Notes: generated by a model from the sequence alone, not told the origin. A stretch of 64,000 nucleotides of DNA from Marchantia polymorpha subsp. ruderalis (GCA_037833965.1 AP031351.1:10056501-10120500), one strand, 5' to 3'. Shown: positions 1 through 13,725, numbered from the stretch's first letter. Program-made: numbers and translations.

Positions 1-3000
1 AGGACTCGTCAGAATTGGATGGGTTAGAGAGTTTAAACACTGAAGCTATACTCGGAATCTGTCCTGACATGTGTCCAGGTTTGTGTCTTTTAAAACTTCA
101 TACAGCTTCATCAATACAATCTGTTGAAGTTTTATCACGTGCCCGTACTCAAATTTTAATATGTCAATGTAACTCTTCATGCCAACACGATCGTCTTATA
201 AAACAGCTTGTTCGGCTTTGATTTAGAAATTGAGCGCGAAGAGCGGGAACGGAAGGGTGACCTTGACAGATTTGAGCGCGTGGAAGGTGATCGAAACCAG
301 ACCAGTATAGATTTGGCAGTAAAGAAAGTGGGTTGATTCTGGATCAGATAACTTTTTTATTTCCAGCTTAGAACCATAATCTACTCAACTTAGAAATCAG
401 CAGAATATATAATTCAATATTCAATAGATTTTGATTCTGATTGAGTGTTGGTTTGTTATATCATTGAGGTACTTAATTAGAAATGATCGGAAATCCTGAT
501 GAGTATTTTATTTGCAGTATACAAGAACTGCTGAGAAGAGTGCTGTGTTGATTCGCCCTCTACCTGTGCTAAAAAGTACCATGACCCACTTACTCTCCCT
601 GCTAGAAAGGGATCATGAAGATGACCTCCTTTCAGTTCACAACTTTCTGTGGGATCGCATGCGGGCTGTACGAATGGATCTTCGAATGCAACACATTTTC
701 GGTGAAGATTCTATTACAATGCACGAACAAATGGTCAGCGTTAATCCTCGAGGACTACACCTTCAGATTTTGCAATACACGCTCTCTCTCTTCATTATGA
801 CTTCGTTCATTGCACACCCTAGAGAATGCACAAAATCGCTGCCTGGTTGCACTGACAGATGAATTTGTCTTCTGCTTTCAGATCCGATTTCACATTTTAG
901 CTATGCACGAGCTGTGCGAATATGTACAGGGAGAAGCGGGCGTTAGTGAAGGTTTTAATGCCCATCTGAATATAGAGCAGATGAACAAAACCTCCGTTGA
1001 TTTATTTCAGATGTATGAAGATCATGTGAAGCAAGGGATTTCAGTTCCTAGTGAGGCAGAATTCAGAGGATATTATGCTTTGCTAAAGCTTGACAAACAC
1101 CCCGGCTATCGAGTAAGTGTTCTTTGCTCTCATGGTTCCGTGGATTTTTTTAAGTCCCAGGAGTATATTCTGTGCTGCAATTAATCAATAGTATTATGGG
1201 ATTTTAATATTGTAATAATAATGTATTCAGGTAGAACCTGCAGAATTGTCGCTTGATCTAGCTAAAATGACTCCTGAAATAAGGAGGTCCCCACAAGTTC
1301 TCTTCGCGCGAGATGTTGCAAGGTGTGTGTTACGATTCACATGACCACTTTATATTTCACTACCAACAAAAGGTTATATGCGGATGGATCTACGATTTTC
1401 TATAAGTACCTCAGACCTAACTTGATGCCAAGTGTCTTTCCTACCTAACACGTAGACTTTTATGACTTCTGGCAGCCTTCCATTTTGTTTTAATATCGCC
1501 TGGTGCTGAAAGTTTCTCTTAGACATCAGCGATAACAAAGGTTCAAATTTTTTTTTTCTGTTTGGGGTGAAACTAACGTCCAGTAAATTTTTCTTCTCGT
1601 TGGCGGTTATTATCTTGTTTGTTGAATCCTAATGAAAGTGATTCTTGTAAGCAGGGCATGTAGAGGAAACAATTACGTTGCCTTTTTCAGGCTGGCGCGA
1701 CAGGCAACATACCTACAAGCTTGTTTGATGCATGCTCATTTTGCAAAGGTACATCTTTCCATATTCAGTACATTACGTATATACCGCCCTGGGATTTCAA
1801 ATGGTTACGGCGTTGATCTTAGAAGAGTACGTTTTTGAGGGAGAGCAATACCGGGAGGAAGACAAAGATAAAGTCTTTGTCGCAAACATTGGCGACAAAG
1901 ATATGATGGTGTGATAAGTTGGGTATGTAGGCCAATTTTTTCTCAAATGTGACATACTGATCCTTCAAGAGCAAAACGTAGCAGATCAAGACCAGCATGG
2001 TTTCTGGGATGACCAACCGATTCTCCCTGTGTCTACAAGTTTTAGGATATGAAAACTCTGAAAACTGTGTGGTATTTTTTGTTTGTTGTTTGACGGATGA
2101 AACAAGTTAGAGCGTAACAAGAATCGATGTTTTGCAGCTACGTACACAAGCTTTGGCCTCACTCTATAGTGGTCTTCTAAAAAATCAAGGAATCCCTCTG
2201 TCAACTGTTGTGGATTGGCTTGGAATGGAGGTAGGCCAGGCGATGTGAATATTTCCGATTTTTTTTGCCCGTTGAAGTTGGCTCTCACTACAACTTGATG
2301 AATTTAAATGATTGACGAAGTTTGTCCTCCACTATTTCTTTCTCAGTCTTACTCTTGTTGTGGTGATCCGATTTCTCACAAACCGTTTTCCATGTGTTCT
2401 TAGGGTGAGAACATTGAAGATTTAGTAAAGTACCATGGTTTTTCCATGAAATCATACGAAGAGGATTACATGGTGAAGGAAGGCCCATTTTTAAATAAGG
2501 AACGGGACTTCCCAACAAGCCGCTCTCAGCTGGTTGAAGCCAAGCGATCAGCAGTAATTGCAGCAGATGTGCAATCTGGAGGACTGTTGCCCACTAGGCC
2601 TGATTTAGCAAACAAGTTGAAGAAATTAGTAAGCTCGGGAAGGAGCGAATACAAAGAAGGAAGTTCAATGATCGGAGGGAAGTTACTGCCTGCAATTGAA
2701 AAGGGCGATCAACTACCAATTTTTGATCCAATCCACACATTTGTAGATAGCGTGGAAGAAGACATGCCTGACTATGTAGATGAAGAGGAACAACCGTTGG
2801 TGGAAATCCAGGCAGCCCCATTATCATTTGTCACTGATATGTCTATGTTGATCAAAGTTCAATCTGAGGAAGAAGTAAAACAAAGTAAGAAGAGACGCAT
2901 GGAAGAGCCTCATTCTGAAGCAGAAGAACACGAGATTAGACGCTTGAGGCATGAAGCAGATGCAGCAGCAAGAAGGGCAGCTAGCCAAGCTCTCGCAGCA

Positions 3001-6000
3001 GAAGCTAAGAGACAAGAAGAGAAGCTAAGAGGAGCAGCCCACAAGGCCGAAGCGGATGCTGGGAAACAATGGCGTTGGTTCAGGTTCGTCTTTTTCCTCC
3101 TTTTACCTCTGACCATGAAAGTTAGTTCTTATTGCTGGCTTTTGGCTGGCGTTTTAAAATGTGCAGTTTAAGCATATTTAGTTTTGAATAGCCCCGACTT
3201 TATATATGGGCCCCAAATAAACAAGAATGTGAAGCACATTATGTATAGCCCTAAACCAAGTAAGAGATTGCTCATCATTGTGATTTTCAATTTGCTAATT
3301 CAACTGTGGAAGGATTCACTCAGACTGTTCTTCCAAGATGAATATGAGGTGGATTGCTGTTGAGAGTGCTCATGGACGGGAGGGTACGTCTTTAAGGAGA
3401 AAGGAATTTACAGGTGAAACAGAAGACTTTCACATTTGCTTGTCATTTAACGTACTTTTGATAATTTCATCTCGTGGCAAGTCCAGAAAGTGGAGAAGAA
3501 GAGCCGCTGCCAAAGCTTTGGAGCGTCAGCAAAAGCTAGAACGGGCTGAAACAGCATTGAATACTTTATCATTGGGGTTACCTCTCGTCAAAACACAGGT
3601 TTGACGGCCTACCCATTGTCGATATTAGATCTTACCCTCATAATGTTCATCGCGAGTATCTTAGAGAGGATATCATAGCATCTGTTGTCACAAGCACAAG
3701 AAAGAATCTTTCTAAGCTAAATATGCAAGGGGTGTACTCGCTTGGTGGTTCGTATGGATACTCAATTCATAACTACACTTTTGTACAATTAACCCTTCTC
3801 TGTTTTTATCAACGTTTTTTCTCCAATAATTTGAAAGTGGCGTCGTCGTAAAATTTGCTGAAACTAGATGGTTCTTATAAGCATTTACCACCCCAACTCA
3901 TACAAATTGGTTGTAGAGGTGCAGTTGTCTTAAATGTCTGTTCTTCTTTGCAGGATTTCGGTGGAGATTTGTTGAGTGTAGAAGACAGACACTATTATCT
4001 TCAAGCATTAGTTGAAGAGCAAGCACGGAAGTTGCAAGAATTTTGGGCTCCAATCAATATACCGAAATTAGTGATGCCCATTCTGCATGAGCTGAATCGA
4101 GGTACTAGATTTCTGCATTGGAACCTCCTCCTTTCGACTGAAGGCAATGCAGCTGGGAACTGGATTCGGACCAAAGTCAACAGCAAACTGCTATCAAATG
4201 CGGAAGAATCCTACATGGGCGTCGAGCTAAGTACCATTTCTGCCGACGGGAAGATTATTTTCGATAGAGCTGGAGGCAAGTACGTTGGTCTTTGGTACAG
4301 TACAAGAGAGTTGGTAACTAGCACGTCTACATCACACTCGCAGGCTTCCTTTTACGGAACCAGTGGACTGGTTTTCGTGGTCAAAGAGAATGAATCAGTT
4401 GCAGTTGAGCAGGCAAGGTTGCACACTCTAGCACAAGCTGTTCCGGACGGTGTTAGTGTACCTCTTCTCGTAATATCAACCGAGGCAGGATATGAGAATG
4501 GTAGGGAAGCTGAACAGTCCTTATTACGGAGTTGGGACCTATTTTTGAAGACAGATGAGGTTAGTCGGGAAAAAATCAGCAAGCACAAATTGATTTACAT
4601 CGGAATATCACCAGAAGTAAATCCTGACGAGAAATGTTACTTCAGTGGCCACGCCTTGACAGACGGGCTTCTGTGGCTTGCCTACCATTGTCCACGCCAA
4701 CCACAGCTGCGCCCGGTTCACCTTGCAGACCTTGTCAAAGAGCACCTAGACGATCACTTGAGGCTCCTTTTGAGGATGTATCCCAGGGATGTGAAACCTG
4801 AGCATTGTATCACTGTGTACAACAAAGCACTGGAGAAGGCTGTCGATGAGATCGAGAAGACTGCCCGTTCTATCCCACTAAATTGGCCGCCTGATTCTCC
4901 GCCACGAAGGAAGTTGGAAGGAAAAGATGGGGAGTACATGCCTTCACTAGAAGCTTGGAATCATAGCAAAACCTTGGAACTTGCGTATGCTGCTTTGATT
5001 TCCTGTCGCCTTCCAGCGTTTCCTTCAGTTCCTTCATTCGACACGGGAATCTCAATCATCTCACAAAAGATGACATTGGAATCGGTCCTTCAGAAGTATC
5101 TCTCAATAGTAGAAGGGACTAGTACAGACAATCCAACAATGAGGTGGGAAGTCAATGGAATGGTCCAAAGGGGATGCACTATCGATTGGTCCAAGACTGG
5201 CAATATATTGGTTCCCAGGTGGGCCAGAATATTTCAGGCTATTTTTGCAACCAGGTTAATCCTCCTCGATGAGATGCAAGCTGCTCTTGTTTACGTATCC
5301 CGGGTTGAGAAGAGGCCTCCTTTCCATCTTGAGAAATTTGAGAAATACCACAGCTCTGCTAATCAAGCATTAGATATTACTGACAGATATTGTAATGCGG
5401 AGCCTCTACTAGATGATCTAATTGGCCAAACTGGCTATGAGGATGATGGAATAGCGTACCAGGGCTGCTCAAGAAAGGAAGAGGCTTCACCACCTCAACA
5501 AATGCGGACTGCTGTTCGAGAGGAAACACCAACTCGTTCAGCTAGAAACTCATACCAGACACAATTTTCAACACCGGAAACTCTCAGCCTTCCTATGCAG
5601 TACAGAGGTGGATATTTGGAGGAGTCACAAAAGGAGGTCAAAGTTAGTCCTATTTCAAGACACGTGACGGATTGGCTGATCTCCAGAACTGGATTTGATT
5701 CCTCCAAGCGGATGCAGCTGGCTTTGACAGACTCAGAATTGTTTCTGGACGACATGATGGAACAATTAGACTTGTGGAACTCTAGACCTGCAGGCGACCA
5801 TGCCCATGGAGATGACTTTCCTGTAACCCCTCCGTTGTCTAATGCGAATCTTATAGAACTTAGTAAATGTGATAAACAAATTTCACCGAAAGAAGAACTT
5901 GGATATTATGACTCAGCTTTTGATAATGTCATTCCACACAGCAGAGAAAAAAAGGATCTTGGTCCTTGGGCTCTCAAGCTGGAGTTGACTGAGTCCGAAA

Positions 6001-6161
6001 TCCTGTTGGGTAGAATGGTAGCAGAGTTTGAGACTAAGACTTCTGAAGGGGACGAAGCGTTTCCTACGAAGATTGCCCATGGCAACGGAGATACCGAGCA
6101 TGTACATGAGTATAAGCAATCTTTCTCCGAACGATCCCGGGCAAATCTGCTTATCAGTTGA
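1..6161 (+). CDS. SAC3B: SAC3/GANP family mRNA-export factor (SAC3B-like), 5'-truncated by the window edge
   Basis: This is a spliced gene for a SAC3-type scaffold of the TREX-2 complex, which couples transcription to mRNA export at nuclear pores. Exons read from splice sites and homology are 1-78, 227-327, 518-733, 882-1112, 1231-1322, 1655-1748, 2138-2230, 2404-3083, 3487-3598 and 3954-6161; phases agree at the joins checked. The first exon carries the family signature G-x-CPDMCP, continued after the intron by an REER...DRxERVxGDRNQTS-like stretch. The SAC3/GANP helical domain follows (LWDRMRAVRMDLR, FFRLARQATYLQACLMHAHF). The 2404-3083 exon ends in an Ala/Glu/Arg-rich helix that continues into the next exon. 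The 3' exon encodes about 735 residues resembling the long C-terminal part of plant SAC3B. The start codon lies upstream of the window. The stretch 3599-3720 is coding-like but out of frame with the preceding exon, so the model is uncertain there. Confidence 0.88.
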
Positions 6162-6720
6162 GAGAATTTGACATGTACATTATCGCAGCTTCGAAGGTAA
6201 AATATTGTTTTTTGAAGTTTCATTCAAATTACCAAATTTAACTAGTTAACAGCTTGTTCTTTTAACTTCCGCTTTACTCGTCATTTATTATTTCTCGTTC
6301 GTTCAGTGTAGTCTTGTCGATCATTCTGTCTGCAGGTCGACATTGTACGAATGAATTGGACTATTGGACTCCCTATATCATTCTGGAGAGTGAAGAATCA
6401 GTGAAAATGTTAGTTTGTTTCATCTCCGGATATTGAGCGAAGTTTTGAAGACCCTGGGATCTCCAATGTCAACGAGAAATCAGATCTTGCTCTAAGCTTG
6501 AAGGCTGGGAACCGCCAGCTAATCGCTGCATAGAGTCCACATGTCCGTGGTCTGTGGATTCTCTTAGTTGGAGCTCTTTGTACATTCACAAATCATCTGC
6601 GATGTTAGATATCTGCACACGGAAGTTGAGAAATTCTATCTACTCTATGCGGTTGAGCTGAAACGCCTTGAGCGAGAGGTCTCACGTTTTAGATAGGAAT
6701 TTATTACACACCAAAGGTGA
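6162..6720 (+). other. Probable 3' untranslated region of the SAC3B-like gene
   Basis: This AT-rich stretch directly follows the stop codon and has no coding continuation. A pyrimidine tract ending in TCTGCAG near 6330-6336 looks like a splice acceptor, so a 3'-UTR intron is possible. I cannot fix the polyadenylation site. Confidence 0.4.
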
Positions 6721-9700
6721 CATTTCTCCTTTCATATCCTTCAACGTTATTTTACTATGAGGTATAACAGGATTAGATTGTAAATGATCCCCTCCAGAGT
6801 ACTTGGATTACAATTCGCTAACTGCCGAATTGGCCATGCAGATTGAAAGTTGGTGGGGACGACATGGAAGCACGCCCGTGAATGGCGCTGCATTGACTAT
6901 CAGGAGAACACCTGCACGAAATTTCTCTATGAGCTCGAACTTTTTGTTTTGAGCCGATTGTGCATATTTGAAGGATTAACAAGAAGTTGACATCACGTCA
7001 CATACATTCGATGTCGTGGTTGATTGAGTAATTCAGGTAAGGATTGCTTTTTATTCCCTGACATGGGAGAGTTTTGTTTTTGCGGTTATGTAGTTGTGGA
7101 AATTCTGTTTGTCCTGAATGATGGTTATCTCTCCAGAAGCCCGGAGACAGTCCATCACCTCTAAATATTCTCAGGATCATGTAGTATGTCTTATTCTGCG
7201 TGCTAAGTACTAAATTTCGAGTTCATATCAGCTGATTTTTGCGATCTTCGGTAGTCTATTCGGTAGTATACCCGTGCATTGGGTTTTCGGGTGAGTGCAT
7301 CATGGTGATGTGGAATCTTGTTCCAGATTACAGATGATTCTCATGCTACTCATATCATTACTAAGCTCTGTTCAAAACGGTGATCATTATCCACACGAAG
7401 CTCGGCCGTTCACATAATCACTTTTTACCATTGTAATCTCTCTACTTTGACAGCACATCGCATTTAGTTCCAGTTATCCGACACTGGGCCTCTTTGTGCT
7501 GTCTTCTGAGCAGTAGAGCTGTATAACTTCTTATTCTTGGAGCTATGATTACGGATTTTGTCTGGGCCATTGGCGGTACCACTAATAGAGGAGCTGATTG
7601 TTAACAGCCGAGAGATCGTGGACAACCAGGAAAATTTTAATACAAGCGAAAGTTATGAAGTGGTTAAGTTATGAAGTAGTGTTTGTTTACGCATCAATAG
7701 TTTAGGTTATGATATTATGGAAGTTGAAATGGACTACCGAACATGAGAATTTAGAATTTTTTTACTGAAGATCACCATTGACCATTTGTTGTCAGTGATG
7801 ACCACTCAACGTACATACTTCTCGCATTCTCGAAACGAAAGGTCAACTGTGAATGCGCAGCACAGAAATAACAAAGTGAATAAATTTTAATAAGGCTGCA
7901 AGAAGTAAGAAGCACATATCTTGAATGCCTATGCATTACCTAATGGTTGAAAGCATGACGATCACATTCAAGGTGAATGGACTGCAGCATTCTATATTCT
8001 TGTCGATGACAAGCATCGTCTACACACTGACGTAGTCCAATATTCCTCTTTGAAGGGTTGTATCTTCTTTGAAGGGTTTTCCTGACAAAAGTTGGGACCA
8101 GTTTGAAAATTTTAACAGAGAAGTTTAGAAAGGTATCCGCATGTTGGAGCATGGACGAAGTTCAAGGAAGACCGATATATTGTGTGACACGACGGTAGTT
8201 TGAACTTGCATACTTGGGCCACACATGTGGTACTGATCTAGGTTGAAAATCCTGCGGGGTGCATAAGTATGCCCGAGCCAGGAACACCAACTACAAATCA
8301 AGACTATAGACGAGCACCATAAACATGAGCCTGAGATAGCCACACTGAAGCCAGATGGATACAGCTCTAATGTTCTGCAACAGTTTTCTAAGCTATAACT
8401 TTGCAGAACACTGGTTTACGTCGAGAGTAAAAGCTAATTCAGAGCAAAACAGGTTCCGGTCACCGACGATTAAATTGAACCAAAAAATTTATGCCAATAT
8501 TGTAGATCTTAAGATGAATAATAAAGATCATAACATCTACAGTGTAGCATACACGTGATAATGAAACCCTCAGGATGTCCTAGACTTTCAAGCGCAATTG
8601 TGTGATTATAGGTTACAAGCAAAAGTAACATGCTCACAGGCAAAAGTATCCATGTTTTGTTGGTGATCTTTTCACACCTTAACAAATTCTTCGCCGGACA
8701 CATCATGTTTTCATATATGGCGTTCTTTGTATACACCTCCAAACCCTGTTGCAATAATCTATTTTTTCACCATAGATTGAGTCATGAGTATCCAAGATTT
8801 ATCGACCCAATGAACGAATGTGGTTTTTGAATATTCAAATCTCGTCATTTTCTTCTTTCTGGAGTCCTTTCATGCATCGATAAATTCCATCATTTGTCCT
8901 TTAAACACTTCTTACGTCTCACTCTTGCAGACAAGGGGCCGCCAGGAACACTTCACACCCTCGATTCTTCCGTTTGTTCTTTCAGAAACTTGGCAACATA
9001 TGCCACTATAGAGTTGAAGATCAAGTCGATTTTACTTTATTGAAATACCGGGACAAATTAACTAGCCCTTCGTTTATCCATGCTTTGTGTTGATGCGTCA
9101 TGTCAAGTCTTTCCAAACATTTAAGATTCAGATTGCTGCTTCTTTTTCCCACAGGAAGCCATCAACTTTTAAACAGCTGCTGTGACAGGAAAGAACAACA
9201 GTTCAGCATATGATGAAAAATCCAGCATTTTTCCGGGACACAATTGTCTCGCGTGGATCTTCAAAGTCATTGCGGTTTCACTTTTACAAAATGGTGCAAT
9301 CTGGATCCGTATGTTTCTTCGTTCCCCCATAATGGACATGTACTCCATCGCACACACAAGACATTTGACATAAAGCTATCATATAGAAGATAAAGGGGCC
9401 AAATAGATAAAGACAGGGGAAGATTCCAACATCAAGCACTTGACCGAAGAAAAATCCAACTACTAGATATATCACAATAGAGAATATTACAAAACCCAAC
9501 ACACTTGAACTTTCTAAGTCATACACTTAACAAATAATAGGTGATGCATAGTACAAAAATCACGCTAAATGATACAAGTTATGTTCTGTTGTTATATATG
9601 TAGTTTTATCTAGTGTTTTGTTAAACACTTAAAACCATGTTATCTAACAAAATATACCAAGGAAAGTATTGTGATTCCGCTATCAATTATTTTAACCCCT

Positions 9701-10265
9701 AACACACTCTCTCTCACACAATTAGATTTACTTATTTAGATACATGAATCATAGAATTTTTTTGAAATCCTAGTGTTTTTATCAACTTTTCAAACCTTGA
9801 AATTCATTGTCTATGAGCTTGTTTTAATCTATTTCAATAATCTAAAATTGACTTGTTTATCTTGTTTTTTGAAACTTATTGAGGTTTTTTGAGATTTTAT
9901 TGCTTAAAAATTCATAAACATATGTTGTAATTACATTTATTTATTATTTGATCAAATATTGCAATAAATGCATATATAAGCTGAATTTTATCATACTATT
10001 ACAAGTGAAAACTTTTGCTGAAATTCATATCACGATCTTGTGTTAAATCTTTAACCATCAACATGATTTTAGAGATTTTATTTTATCAATTCTTAGATTA
10101 TTTTTTATTTTGTACACCCACTTATTATATTGCAGACTAGAACAACACCGACTGAACGACTGTGGGTTGACGGCATACGGTTACTACTTTGTCACTGTCG
10201 CGTCAGGAAGTCATCCGTCGACTGTCGCTATTCAAATTCGACACATGGACAACCAATGTGAGACA
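6721..10265. other. Intergenic, no gene recognised
   Basis: The stretch is AT-rich, increasingly so from 9530 to 10130. The only open frames are short and unlike any family I know. I see no RNA gene, LTR or terminal repeat. Confidence 0.6.
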
Positions 10266-10291
10266 CGTGTTGGAGCGATCGCTCCAACACG
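10266..10291. repeat. 26-bp perfect palindrome with core GCGATCGC
   Basis: The two 13-bp halves are exact reverse complements with no spacer. The centre is GCGATCGC, flanked by GTTGGA and TCCAAC. It lies about 280 bp left of the psbA fragment, just after the change from AT-rich to more GC-rich sequence near 10130. Function is unknown. Confidence 0.9.
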
Positions 10292-10536
10292 ATCAAACGT
10301 GACACGAGCCCGGCCCAGGTTGAGGCAAGACAACCCGAAGCCCCGAAGGCAGAGCGAACAACGCAAGCCAAGGCAGCACAAGCAGTAGCACGTAGTCAGC
10401 TCTGCACTCGTCTGTCCGATCGGGGCTAATGTGAAATTCAACCAAGAACCGACGGCAAAGGAATTCAGATTTAGACAACACTTCTGCCGAGTCAAGGATT
10501 ACAAATCAACGTTGGATTTCCGCACAAACCAGATCA

Positions 10537-10752
<216 letters not shown>

Positions 10753-10802
10753 TTAACTCCAGCCTCTAGGGCCGATGTCACTGAGTTCAGTTGAGCGTTA
10801 AA

Positions 10803-10881
10803 AAATCATTGATTCGGGTTGGAGTTTCGTAAGTAAACGAACATCACAATATATCACAAAATATACTCAAGAACGAACTCT
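10803..10881. repeat. Dispersed direct repeat, copy 1
   Basis: About 79 bp, matching 11404-11490 imperfectly. Shared blocks are AATCATTGAT, GAGTTT-GTAA, AAACGAACATCACAATA and TACTCAAGAACGAACTCT. It lies just right of the psbA fragment. Confidence 0.8.
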
Positions 10882-11109
10882 CCGCACCTGGCTGGTGTGG
10901 TTCATGGGAGACAAAACTCAGTTTCTTGTATAGTTCAAGTGAGTGTTGACACAATTTGTTCCCATTCCCAAGATGAAAGCAAGGACGTTTGACTGATTGA
11001 GCTGTAGTTCTTGGCAAAGGCCACAGAATTGTCGATTGTTGTTTAGTTGGTATATTCAGCCGGGTTGAGATGGTTGTCCTGGTGAAGCTGAGAAGAGCGG
11101 AATGGATTT

Positions 11110-11353
11110 GTTATGGTAATATTTGAACTTTCTCTCCCGCTGGCTCTACGAGGAAATGCAGAAACTGGTTGTGAATGTTCCTCACTTTTTTAAAGCGCCC
11201 ATGAGAACTAAAGACATTCCGCAAGTTCTTTTGATGCGAGGGAGGAGGAAAAGCTCCCAGATATTGAACAAACTCAAAGAGTACATAGCCAAGCGAGAGC
11301 TTCCTCGGATGTCCACAAGTAATGCCCCATTATTTCCATTTCGAGTAGATTGA
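11110..11353 (+). other. Unrecognised coding-like segment between two direct repeats
   Basis: An open frame encodes a basic segment beginning NFLSRWLYEEMQKLVVNVP and containing RGRRKSSQILNKLKEYIAKR. A second coding-like stretch lies after the right repeat, about 11508-11658, with the theme ALEKDQARIVECRN. Both look like pieces of a decayed mobile element or gene. I do not recognise a family, and neither has a convincing start. Confidence 0.3.
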
Positions 11354-11403
11354 CATGATATTGAAGCTCACTGCAACACTACCAGCATATCACTTGGCTA
11401 TCA

Positions 11404-11490
11404 TAATCATTGATAAGGGTTTGAGTTTTGTAAATAAACGAACATCACAATAGTTCAGGGGCTTAAGAAATTTACTCAAGAACGAACTCT
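11404..11490. repeat. Dispersed direct repeat, copy 2
   Basis: Matches 10803-10881 in the same orientation, about 600 bp away. The pair could be remnants of terminal repeats, but I saw no clean TG...CA ends or target-site duplication. Confidence 0.75.
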
Positions 11491-13559
11491 ATGCACCACA
11501 TCCGCAGGTACAATGCCAAGCGCAGGCACTGGAGAAGGATCAAGCTCGGATTGTAGAGTGCCGAAACATCACTGTCTTTCAATGGATCTGGTCTTTACTT
11601 CAACTATATGCCACAGAGCGTGCTCGCGACGCTCAATTGCCAATGATTGAAATTTAATAGCACAAGCAAGGTGGCCTGGAGAATTTCAAGGCTGCTGAGT
11701 TGTTGTTGCACTTAATACTTTGTCTTCACAGATTAATTATTTAAGAAGAGAATACTTGGTACTTGAATTTTTGCCTTCTAATCTGTGTATTGTAATGGGC
11801 CTCAACTGCTCTCAGCTTTTACCAAGCAGGTCTGGCTGAATTTTGATGTGATTTAGTTCAAAATTTCAGTCCGTTGGTTGTTTTTGCAGCAAGCGTACTA
11901 ACTGAAGTAGTGAAATGCGCATGCATTTCCTGATTTGTGAGAGTGGAAGTTATCTCCGGATACATAGAATCGATGAGATATTTCTGAAATATCTCATCAG
12001 CCAGGATGTCAAACGAAACGAGGATAGTACTGCTGGAGTTGAGACTAGACTGTATCGGGAGCTTTTTTTAAAGCTTTGTATTATACACGTACATCATTTT
12101 GACAATTGTTGAATATATATAAATAGTGGTGGTTATGAATATAAGAATGGTAGAGAATGAAGAGCATGTGTATACTTATATTATTACAAAAGTATTTTGA
12201 AAATTATGCTAGTATGTTATTTTAGTTTAGTTTGAATGAGCCTGTACGATAAAAGTAATGAACTACAGCTGATTTGTGTTGCATTTCATTCTATTACATG
12301 TACATCTTCAAATTTGCAGAAAAAATCATCGAATTAAAATTGTATATGTATTATGTATCTAATTTCCTAAAATGTTTAACCTCTGTGAATTCCTAATGCC
12401 ACCTATCGGGATCGTTACTTTATTTCGTCCCTTGAATTTACTTTTACAAATATAGTCATGTTATTGAGTATTTTACGAGGAACTTAATATTGACTTAGAG
12501 GTGTTGACTATTCTGTAAGGGTAATGTCATGATCTAATCGAATGAAATTTAGTACGTGCATGATGGATGTTCCTCCGAATAACATGGAAGAAGATCTCCA
12601 ATGATTATTTAGATGTCGAAATATTAGAGACCTCAAATCGCCGAGCTTTTACTTGAATATGTGTTTAAAATTTGTTTTAAAATCAGAGCTGCTCCATGTA
12701 TAAAGAAGATGTTAATAACATGTCAATATTGAAATTTGTAAATTGGAAGTTTTGGCCTGAGCTTCAATACCGGGTTCCTAGATAGTGCAGTAAATACGCG
12801 GTACGTTATTTGAAGACTCCCGATGCTCCAGACGATGCGACGGCTATGTTTCACACGTCCAGCATAAAGTCCAAGGAGTCGTGCGAACGCGAAGTTGGTG
12901 ATTTTGTATGGTAGAGCAGTTGCGAAAGGAGAGAGGGAAGTACACACTGTTGACAGATGGAGAAACTGAATCCGAACAGGGAGTCGGATGTTCACTAAAA
13001 TAGCGATCCGGGTAGGTGCTGGAGACATGTGGAATCGGAAGAGCAGCCAACTGGCAAACTTGGGGGTTCCAACACCGCCAGGTGGCATTCACGTCAACGA
13101 TGGCTGCATTTATGACTCGACGAGACGAGTCGGCCGAGATTGCATCTCGTCATCCTCGACGGGCAAGTTCCTATAGCAGTCACTGTGCCAAAAGGTCAAG
13201 ACGAGACATGTCACTATCACCAGCCCGCAGACGAGAGGCGCCGGATTCCTCACATCGACGGCTCCAAGGCCATCGCTGCTCGCCAATACATGACACGCAG
13301 CGCATCTCATCCCGTAACGACTTCGTGTCATCCGGTCGAGCTTCGCAGAACCCTCGAGGGCGGGCTGGGGTAAATCCCGCGCACGTCAAATCTCGCCGGT
13401 CACTCGCCCGCAGAGGTTCGAATGCCACCAGAGCCTCAGCGGACAACAGCTATGTTCAACGGTCCGCGCTGCAGCCGACTGCCGCCGGTCAGAAGAAGAG
13501 CACGGTCGCCTCTCCAGAGCGAATCGGCGCGCGGCACGTGCCACAGACGGGACTAACCC
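11491..13559. other. Intergenic: AT-rich, then GC-rich upstream of SYT
   Basis: About 11660-12700 is AT-rich with nothing recognisable. From roughly 12760 the base composition turns GC-rich and long overlapping frames appear on both strands, as expected by chance in such sequence. No gene is called. Confidence 0.5.
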
Positions 13560-13725
13560 TGGGTGAAAGTGGGAGGAAGCATACATGGTGAAGCTTTCGG
13601 GCCCCCAACGTTCGGCAACGGGGCCCGCGGCGATCGGAGGAATCGCGAGCCGACACGTCGTCGCGACTCAAAGTTACCTCGGGTGAAAGCCGGAGGAAGT
13701 CTGCGGGTCGAAGCTTTCGGGAGAT
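13560..13725. repeat. Pair of about 45-bp imperfect direct repeats upstream of SYT
   Basis: The units start near 13560 and 13681. Both read GGGTGAAAG..GGAGGAAG, then a short variable piece, then GAAGCTTTCGGG. They lie 640-800 bp before the SYT start codon, in the probable promoter or leader. Confidence 0.75.

Noticed and set aside
9284-9526. Hydrophobic open frame on the minus strand
   Set aside because: No recognisable family, no neighbouring exons, and AT-rich sequence easily yields Phe/Ile/Val-rich frames.
13405-13425. GGTTCGAATGCC resembling a tRNA B box
   Set aside because: No A box, acceptor stem or T-run at proper distance.
13016-13591. Long Arg/Ser-rich open frame upstream of SYT
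   Set aside because: GC-rich sequence gives overlapping frames on both strands here, with no domain and no splice support.
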